Assembly (NCBI GenBank): GCA_017396005.1
Contig: JAFQNG010000082.1
Location: forward strand, 1-40,110
Source of the DNA: Desulfovibrio sp.
Lineage (GTDB): Bacteria; Desulfobacterota; Desulfovibrionia; Desulfovibrionales; Desulfovibrionaceae
Length of the DNA stretch: 40,110 nucleotides
Direction of reading: 5' to 3'
The translations under genes and the position numbers were made by a program. Positions 34,992 through 40,110 of this stretch are shown here, in pieces; position 1 is the first letter of the stretch, and each line of letters starts with the position of its first letter. The notes below the pieces were generated by a model. It was not told where the DNA came from. It was given only the letters and a program-made list of their open reading frames with translations, and made no database searches.

Positions 34992-36098
34992 ATGCTAAAA
35001 ACAAGACATACACCCAAAAGAGAAGTTGCGGGACGACTTGCGCTTTGCTACACTTTTGACTTGTTTCAAACCCTAACTTGCGCTCATATGACCATCGATA
35101 TAGTTGAAAAGCATGTTTTGAGCATTGTGTGCAGCGTTTTTGACGCCTACACTGCTGTGCTCGTCCTGCCAGGAGAAAACGAGGAAGAATATCGCCTGTC
35201 GGGTTACTTCAGTCTTGGAGACAAAGTCGTCCCCAATGCTCGTATCAGTGCCGGCAGTCTGGCTGGTTGGATCATCCGTAACCGTCAACCTCTGCTGGTG
35301 CCTAATTTTGACCAGCATCAAAGTAATCTCGGATATTACACCGGCAGTGAAGAAGAAAATATCAAGGCATTTATGGGCTGTCCTGTCCCCATGGGTGGCG
35401 CTCTGTGCGTTGATAGCAAAAGGCAATATTCTTTCTCAAATAAAGATCATAAGATACTGCATCTCTTTGCTGAACTCGTGTCTCGCCAGCAGGGGCAACA
35501 GCCTGTCGGCAATATTCCCCGCTACTTTGCCGAAATGAGCGTCATTCAGGAAATGCGTTTTCAGTATAAACGCTGGCCTCTTTTTCTTCAAAACTTTTTG
35601 CGCACCATGGCCGATGCTACTGGTTTTGATTATTGCGCCTTCGCATCACTTGCAATACCAGGAAAAACATATTGCATAGAAGCTGAGTCGAATCGTGTTT
35701 TACTGCATGATCAGCCTCTGGTTCTGCCCATAGGTACTGGCATTGCTGGTTGGGTTTTTTGTAATGAGCAGCCTGTCGAAGCTGTCGGTACTGAGGGAAC
35801 TTCTGTTTCTGCGCTTTTCGGTAAACAACCTGACATGCCTGATTTTCAGGTTACCGTGTGCATGCCCATTATGGTCAATAAAAGTACCAAGGGTGCACTG
35901 TGTCTTGCCAACACCAGTTCCCTGCATATTGATGAAGGATTACGCAGTTTCATACACCAGGCTGTAGATCATCTATCACTCTTTCTGGAAAATCTTTATC
36001 TTAAAACACGCTTACGGACCATGCTGCCCAAGGCCCAGATCCATAGGGAAGGGCAGCGAGCTCATGCCACCCTCTTGTCTCCGGGCAAAGAAATATAA
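34992..36098 (+). CDS. Tandem GAF-domain protein
   Basis: A 368-residue cytoplasmic protein with two GAF-like domains (about 40-170 and 200-335). Each has the GAF pattern of a strand, then RISAGSLAGWIIRNRQPLLVPNF or LPIGTGIAGWVFCNEQPVEAV. No kinase, HD, cyclase or DNA-binding domain is attached. GAF domains bind small ligands or nucleotides or act as dimer interfaces. The stop lies 2 nt before mreB, so it is co-transcribed and probably translationally coupled with it. A link with cell shape is suggested only by that context. The short basic tail (about 350-368) may be disordered. Confidence 0.85.
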   Translation: MLKTRHTPKREVAGRLALCYTFDLFQTLTCAHMTIDIVEKHVLSIVCSVFDAYTAVLVLPGENEEEYRLSGYFSLGDKVVPNARISAGSLAGWIIRNRQPLLVPNFDQHQSNLGYYTGSEEENIKAFMGCPVPMGGALCVDSKRQYSFSNKDHKILHLFAELVSRQQGQQPVGNIPRYFAEMSVIQEMRFQYKRWPLFLQNFLRTMADATGFDYCAFASLAIPGKTYCIEAESNRVLLHDQPLVLPIGTGIAGWVFCNEQPVEAVGTEGTSVSALFGKQPDMPDFQVTVCMPIMVNKSTKGALCLANTSSLHIDEGLRSFIHQAVDHLSLFLENLYLKTRLRTMLPKAQIHREGQRAHATLLSPGKEI

Positions 36099-36100
36099 CT

Positions 36101-37126
36101 ATGCTATTCAAACGCTTCTTCCATTTTTTTTCCAAAGATATTGCTATGGATCTGGGTACGGCGAACACGCTGCTCTATACCCGCAAATACGGTATAGTCA
36201 TCAATGAACCTTCAGTTGTAGCGCTGGATGCACAAAACAATTCCGTTTTAGCCGTAGGCAAAGCTGCAAAAGAATTCATCGGCAGAACGCCAAAACGCAT
36301 CAAGGCTATCCGTCCCATGAAAGATGGGGTCATTGCTGATTTTGATGTCACCCAAGCCATGATTTCCTACTTCGTGCACAAAATCGTTACAGGGCTCAGA
36401 CTGGTCAAACCTTCCATGGTTATCTGTATCCCTTCAGGAATAACACAGGTAGAGAAGAAGGCCGTCATTGATGCTGCTCTTCTGGCCGGCGTCAGCCAGG
36501 TGTCCCTAGTGGAAGAACCTATGGCAGCAGCTATTGGAGCAGATCTGCCCATTCATGAACCTCTTGGTAATCTTGTGCTGGATATTGGTGGAGGTACTAG
36601 TGAAGTAGCTGTTATTACACTGGGGGGCATGGCCTCGGCCCATTCTGTTCGAGTAGCAGGTGATGCCATGAATATGGCTGTAGCACGCTATATACGTGAT
36701 GTATTCCGCATGGAGGTGGGTGAAAATACTGCTGAAAATGTCAAAATTCTTCTTGGTTCAGCCTTGCCGCAACCCAATGCCCCAACACTGGAAGTCTCCG
36801 GTAAAGATCTTTTGACTGGGCGTCCCAAGGTTGTCACTATTACAGAAGGCCATATTCGTGAAGCCTTGCGTGAACCTGTTCAGGCTATTTTGAATACAGT
36901 ATTGCATGCTCTTGAAAAAACACCGGCTGAGCTTGCTGCCGATATTCATCGTAACGGTTTGCTCATGGCTGGCGGAGGGTCATTACTTAAAGGTCTTGAT
37001 CAGTTCATTGCAGGAGAAACTCGTCTCAACGTTTTCGTCGACCAAGATCCCCTCACTACTGTTCTGCGTGGGACAGCACGTGCCATGCTTGATAGAAAAA
37101 CTTATAACAGTGTTTTTATCAACTGA
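36101..37126 (+). CDS. mreB: Rod-shape determining protein MreB
   Basis: Bacterial actin homologue that directs lateral wall synthesis. The 341 residues match the family. Nucleotide-binding motifs are DLGTANTLLY (about 17-26), DIGGGTSEVAV (about 163-173) and MAGGGSLLKGLD (about 290-301). The N-terminal amphipathic membrane helix (MLFKRFFHFFSKD) is also present. No mreC or mreD follows: the next gene is suhB, 21 nt downstream. It sits 2 nt after the tandem-GAF gene. Confidence 0.97.
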   Translation: MLFKRFFHFFSKDIAMDLGTANTLLYTRKYGIVINEPSVVALDAQNNSVLAVGKAAKEFIGRTPKRIKAIRPMKDGVIADFDVTQAMISYFVHKIVTGLRLVKPSMVICIPSGITQVEKKAVIDAALLAGVSQVSLVEEPMAAAIGADLPIHEPLGNLVLDIGGGTSEVAVITLGGMASAHSVRVAGDAMNMAVARYIRDVFRMEVGENTAENVKILLGSALPQPNAPTLEVSGKDLLTGRPKVVTITEGHIREALREPVQAILNTVLHALEKTPAELAADIHRNGLLMAGGGSLLKGLDQFIAGETRLNVFVDQDPLTTVLRGTARAMLDRKTYNSVFIN

Positions 37127-37147
37127 CTTTCTACTACAGGTGATGAT

Positions 37148-37957
37148 ATGTCTCTTGCATCCTCACTACTGGAACCCTGCTTGCAAATTGTACAGCAAAG
37201 CGGCGAAATCATCAAAGCAAACTGGATCAAACAGCATAAAGTACGTTATAAAGGCCGTATCGACCTTGTGACCGAAACAGATCTGGCTGTGGAAGATTTT
37301 CTCAAGAACCGTTTGGCGGCTCTTGTGCCCGATGCTGCTTTTATGGCTGAAGAAAGTAGCACCCTTGGTCAGAATCCTGATCAGCTCTGCTGGATCATTG
37401 ATCCCGTTGATGGCACTACAAACTTTGTTCATCGGATACCTCAGGTAGGAACATCAGTAGCTCTCTGGCAGGAAGACCGTGTAGTCCTCGCCATTGTGAA
37501 TGTCCCTACAATGAAAGAATGCTACTGGGCAGTCCGCGGAGAAGGTGCTTTCTGTAATGGAAATGTCATACATGTATCTCGGGCGGCGAAGCTTTCAGAA
37601 ACACTGGTGGCTACAGGCTTCCCTTATGATGCCGGAGATCACATATCGCTGATCATGAGGCGCCTCGTGGCTGTTTTGCCCGGCAGTCAGGGGATGCGCC
37701 GCATAGGTGCTGCATCTGTTGATCTGTCCTATCTAGCCTGCGGCAAAATTGATGCCTTTTATGAAGACTGGCTCAAGCCATGGGATGTGGCGGCAGGCTG
37801 GCTAATCGTTGAAGAGGCTGGCGGAAAAGTCAGTAACTTTAAAAACGAACCATATACTTTTTATGAGCCCCTTCTGGCGACAAACGGTCTGATGCATGAG
37901 GAGCTGAGCCAGCTTTTGCAAGTCGCCGATGACTTCTCACAGCATCTCGTCTGCTGA
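37148..37957 (+). CDS. suhB: Inositol-1-monophosphatase SuhB-family
   Basis: Mg-dependent phosphatase of inositol monophosphate and related substrates; SuhB also binds NusA in E. coli rRNA antitermination. The 269 residues match the family. Metal ligands are Glu68 (AEES), Asp85 and Asp88 (DPVDGTTN), and an Asp near 211 in PWDVAAGWLIVEEAGG. The start (ATG at 37148) follows AGGTGAT, a weak ribosome binding site. The last ~119 nt are overlapped, antisense, by the C-terminal end of the Nudix-like gene on the opposite strand. Confidence 0.95.
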   Translation: MSLASSLLEPCLQIVQQSGEIIKANWIKQHKVRYKGRIDLVTETDLAVEDFLKNRLAALVPDAAFMAEESSTLGQNPDQLCWIIDPVDGTTNFVHRIPQVGTSVALWQEDRVVLAIVNVPTMKECYWAVRGEGAFCNGNVIHVSRAAKLSETLVATGFPYDAGDHISLIMRRLVAVLPGSQGMRRIGAASVDLSYLACGKIDAFYEDWLKPWDVAAGWLIVEEAGGKVSNFKNEPYTFYEPLLATNGLMHEELSQLLQVADDFSQHLVC

Positions 37958-38447
37958 GCTGTATGTGCGGAGACAAGCAATCTTCCTGCATAGCATATCG
38001 CAGTAATGGCGAGAACATCTCGCTCATGCTGCGTTCCAGGCCTTGGATTTCATCATGGTCGAGTAGAAGATGTCGGCTGCGATCTGCAGCCAGAAGAGAA
38101 AGAAGAGGAACAGGCATACGCACTTCATAAACAGCGGTAAAGGCACGGGCGCCATTCTCATGTGCAGGACACACCCCCAACAGGGTCAGGCGTCTGCCCC
38201 CTTGGTGCCAATCCTGTTGCAGTAAGGTGCGAGCTACGGCTTCATAGGCCTGCCCTGCGTAAACAACGGCATATGAAGAAAAATCCCATCCGTACCCCTG
38301 TCGTTGCGTAAACAGGGCGCGCCCTGCCTTATCACGCAGCAGGAGTGCTACAGCCCTGTGCTTCAATTTTTGTCCCAGAACATCCCTCTCCGACATAAGA
38401 CAAAGAGGGGTGTTATGTTTGTCGACTACTTCCAGTAATACTGCCAC
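37839..38447 (-). CDS. Degenerate Nudix-fold protein
   Basis: A 202-residue protein with Nudix-like secondary structure (KHRAVALLLRDKAGRALFTQRQG, then a block starting SYAVVYAG). The Nudix box that should read GX5EX7REUXEEXGU is degraded: at about 65-79 it runs GQAYEAVARTLLQQD, so the REUxEE metal glutamates are lost. It is therefore probably not a hydrolase, or the family differs. The start is GTG, 2 nt after the stop of the upstream secreted-protein gene. The C-terminal ~40 residues (from LSRRDAVRSHRRL) overlap the antisense end of suhB and look non-domain-like, so a shorter ancestral stop may have been lost. Confidence 0.65.
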   Translation of the reverse strand: MAVLLEVVDKHNTPLCLMSERDVLGQKLKHRAVALLLRDKAGRALFTQRQGYGWDFSSYAVVYAGQAYEAVARTLLQQDWHQGGRRLTLLGVCPAHENGARAFTAVYEVRMPVPLLSLLAADRSRHLLLDHDEIQGLERSMSEMFSPLLRYAMQEDCLSPHIQLSRRDAVRSHRRLAKAGSAPHASDRLSPEGAHKKYMVRF

Positions 38448-38449
38448 AT

Positions 38450-39268
38450 TTAAGTCCCAACAGCCTTAATGATACTCTGAGCAGTGATCGATGATAGTAT
38501 TCGGCCATTGACGATGACAGCTGGCAGACGCTTGACTCCGTAATAACGGCTGATCTGTACTGCCTGATACGTGTTTACATTACCCGCTTCATAACAGTAT
38601 TTAGAGACGGTCAGCTCCTGCCGGGCAGGAACAGGCGGCCGCAGACGAGAAAAATAACTGTAGTGTATGGGAAAATCCGTCGCCTTGAGCGTTGCATCGT
38701 AAGGGCTGACGAAACGTTTCTCACCGCCCTGGCGTCGTTGCCCCTGCTTGATAGCATGCCAGCGCTCCAGAGCATAGCTCAAGAAAGGCATGGCCTGTCC
38801 GGGCCGAGCGTGGCTTATCCAGATAGCAAGGCCCATGAGGTCTGTGCCATAGTTTTCACGGCTGTGCCCAAAAACCGCTATCTTGCATTGCCGAGGTGAG
38901 AGCTCGCGCGAGGCCTGAACAACCTCTTCCCATACATACCGACTCTGTGACACACCAAAATCCAGCAGTACCAGCACCTCCTGTGGGGCACCGGGCTGTC
39001 CAAAAACTACAGGATACACCTCATTGCGCCAATGTGGCCGATGCGCAGCCTCACCCTGCAGGCTCTGCGCACCCCCACCCATCTGTTGCAGCATGCGGAC
39101 CTCGTCAGCAGTATGCTCACGACTGTCCGGCAGATGCTTTTGTATGAAAGGGTCAAAGGCATGGGCCACCCTGCCCTCGGCCCATACCGCTCTGGTAAAA
39201 AAACAAGTCGTTGTCAGCATGAGCATCATCAGCAAGCAGAGTATTTTACCGCATAGTACATCTTTCAT
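38450..39268 (-). CDS. Secreted thioredoxin-fold-like protein lacking CxxC
   Basis: A 272-residue exported protein with a signal peptide (about 1-30, ending VWA-E). The pattern fits a DsbA/thioredoxin-like fold: VLVLLDFGVSQSRYVWEEVVQ where the redox CxxC would be, a helical insertion (about 130-190) and the terminal block VKRLPAVIVNGRILSSI, resembling the cis-proline loop and last strands. The expected CxxC is replaced by GVSQS, so it cannot do standard disulfide chemistry. The fold call is by pattern, not search. It stops 2 nt before the Nudix-like gene, so the pair is co-transcribed. Confidence 0.6.
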   Translation of the reverse strand: MKDVLCGKILCLLMMLMLTTTCFFTRAVWAEGRVAHAFDPFIQKHLPDSREHTADEVRMLQQMGGGAQSLQGEAAHRPHWRNEVYPVVFGQPGAPQEVLVLLDFGVSQSRYVWEEVVQASRELSPRQCKIAVFGHSRENYGTDLMGLAIWISHARPGQAMPFLSYALERWHAIKQGQRRQGGEKRFVSPYDATLKATDFPIHYSYFSRLRPPVPARQELTVSKYCYEAGNVNTYQAVQISRYYGVKRLPAVIVNGRILSSITAQSIIKAVGT

Positions 39269-39700
39269 ACTTTTTCATGTCTCGCTATCTTGTTGATATT
39301 TTTGAATTATTCAACTAATCCAAATAAATCATACCCACTTTCGTATCCAATTCCATCAGCAGTGCCCATGAATCGATTTCCGGCATCATTTCTATGGAAC
39401 GAAATCCATGTTTGCAGAGTCTGTCTTCAACAGTTACTTCACCATATTTTTTCCGATAACCCATTGAAATATAAGTATCTAGTTACAGCCCAAAAATTTC
39501 CTTGCCCCCATAGTTGCCCCCACACAGTCGTGGCTTAAAATAGACTCATTTCTGTCCACTCACTTGGTCACTGCCTGGGGACATTTTTCATGGGGCAAAT
39601 TCACCTGCCACACAAAATTCTTCCAGCACAAATTTTCTTCTCAAAGACGCTCAACTTTTGCCGCGCTCGAGCCAAAATTTAAGGTGTTCCTTGTTATGAG
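39269..39700. other. Gene-poor stretch with one short ORF and a 9-bp direct repeat
   Basis: No convincing gene was seen over this stretch apart from the 49-codon ORF listed separately. TTGCCCCCA occurs twice, at 39502-39510 and 39514-39522. No tRNA or hairpin terminator was recognised. The stretch may be decayed mobile DNA next to the IS fragment. Confidence 0.5.
39315..39464 (-). CDS. Possible short ORF or gene relic (49 codons)
   Basis: The minus-strand ATG at 39464 opens 49 codons beginning MGYRKKYGEVTVEDRL and ending at TAG (39315). A TAA lies in frame a few codons upstream, and no ribosome binding site is visible. The composition looks protein-like (charged N-terminus, then MMPEIDSWALLMEL). 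It could be the last part of a decayed mobile-element gene or chance. I would not assign a function. Confidence 0.25.
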   Translation of the reverse strand: MGYRKKYGEVTVEDRLCKHGFRSIEMMPEIDSWALLMELDTKVGMIYLD

Positions 39701-39719
39701 GTAAAAATGTCGATGAAGT

Positions 39720-39897
39720 CAGTGCAGAAGAATGCGGCGCTGCTTAGCACTAGTTCAGGTATTGTATACGAGGGGCCTGTGCCCCTTAGATACAAGAAAA
39801 TGCACCCCGGTGCAATAACTCCGCGCTACGCGCACAGGGCAGACGCATGTATAGACCCGCCTGTCAAGATATTTGTGAACAAAAGGAACGAATGCGG
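39720..39897 (-). ncRNA. Candidate bridge-RNA-like non-coding flank of an IS110-family element
   Basis: Directly downstream of the transposase stop on the minus strand lies about 180 nt with several hairpins. These are CGCG-CTA-CGCG (39822-39832), TGCAC-CCCG-GTGCA (39801-39814) and a two-part stem at 39762-39795 (TTGTAT/ATACAA around AGGGGC/GCCCCT). AGTGC/GCACT (39721-39751) forms a fourth. IS110-family elements carry a structured bridge RNA in a non-coding end; in the IS1111 group that end is downstream of the transposase. A TTGACA at 39867-39872 on this strand could act as a -35 box. The identification is inference from position and structure. Confidence 0.4.
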
Positions 39898-40110
39898 TCA
39901 TGTATCCGGCATCTTTTCAGCTGTTTTATTGGCCAGAGCAACTGCTGCTATTTGCTTTCCACGTCGTGTAGCTACTCCTTGAATCCATTTTTGTATTGCA
40001 TAACTCCCATCCTGTTTTGCCAAAGCATAGCGTGTGATTATTCGTGATCCCTGAATTAGCAATTTACGAATCGTACTGTTTCCTCGTTTACTCACACCAA
40101 ATAGTTTTTG
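39898..40110 (-). mobile_element. IS110-family transposase, C-terminal fragment (continues past window edge)
   Basis: The frame is open from the window edge to a TGA at 39898. The residues LFGVSKRGNSTIRKLLIQGSR and RRGKQIAAVALANKTA are the transposase_20 (IS116/IS110/IS902) C-terminal signature. IS110 enzymes are DEDD-type recombinases with a catalytic serine in this domain; here the Ser in KRGNSTIRK occupies that region. The end KTAEKMPDT does not match the usual continuation (about ARIIWALL), so the 3' end is probably altered by a frameshift or small deletion. Whether the N-terminal RuvC-like half is intact lies outside the window. Confidence 0.8.

Noticed and set aside
39707..39982. A 91-codon plus-strand ORF over the IS flank
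   Set aside because: It runs antisense through the hairpin-rich non-coding end and into the transposase C-terminus; its residues reflect the stems, and no family is suggested.
1..40110. tRNA, rRNA, CRISPR arrays, intact prophage, defence or toxin-antitoxin systems
   Set aside because: None was seen on either strand; the window is dominated by core genes.

Overview
The window is a densely packed bacterial chromosome segment of about 40 kb. It carries almost only core housekeeping genes and has intermediate GC by eye. Envelope genes (lolA, bamD, two lipoproteins, a DegP-type protease) indicate a Gram-negative. A one-chain DHH-CBS-tRNA nucleotidyltransferase, a short RdgC, a CX2CX5C-bearing Mrp ATPase and a TRASH-domain membrane protein together fit Desulfobacterota, most likely Desulfovibrionaceae. 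That placement is inferred from gene content and family memory, not from a search. I saw no rRNA, tRNA, CRISPR array, intact prophage or intact insertion sequence.

Layout. 1-0.47 kb: the 3' end of a DegP/HtrA protease and its terminator. 0.5-3.2 kb: pgm (+) convergent with rluB (-). 3.4-8.1 kb (+): rdgC, an unrecognised partner gene, two peptide-type ABC permeases, then recN. 8.1-11.8 kb (-): efp-ftsK-lolA. 12.0-12.6 kb (+): engB. 12.7-14.7 kb (-): trxA-trxB-bamD. 14.8-20.3 kb (-): a run pgsA, ftsB-like, TPR gene, Cache-like lipoprotein, fbp, tsaD. 20.4-22.0 kb (-): pcm and an ApbC/Mrp ATPase. 22.2-23.5 kb (+): an M23 peptidase. 23.6-24.5 kb (-): a TRASH protein and folK. 24.6-28.7 kb (+): xerD, the DHH-CBS-CCA fusion and a HIT hydrolase. 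28.8-32.4 kb (+): lapA-like gene, mutS and a DUF1992 gene. 32.4-34.9 kb (-): an unrecognised 569-residue protein and rsmE. 35.0-38.0 kb (+): a tandem-GAF protein, mreB and suhB. 37.8-39.3 kb (-): a secreted thioredoxin-fold-like protein lacking CxxC and a degenerate Nudix protein. 39.3-40.1 kb: gene-poor DNA ending in a piece of an IS110-family element.

How the genes work together. Several sets form modules: thioredoxin/thioredoxin reductase, translation and chromosome segregation (efp, ftsK), division and shape (ftsB-like, mreB, xerD), DNA repair (recN, mutS, rdgC) and RNA modification (rluB, rsmE, tsaD, CCA-adding enzyme).

Least ordinary parts. The right edge has an IS110-type transposase C-terminus followed by a hairpin-rich non-coding flank that could be a bridge-RNA locus. 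ftsK has no normal start codon behind its good ribosome binding site. The 569-residue protein is unrecognised. A lipoprotein ends in three RPSPFGP repeats. The Nudix and thioredoxin-like pair both appear to have lost their catalytic residues.
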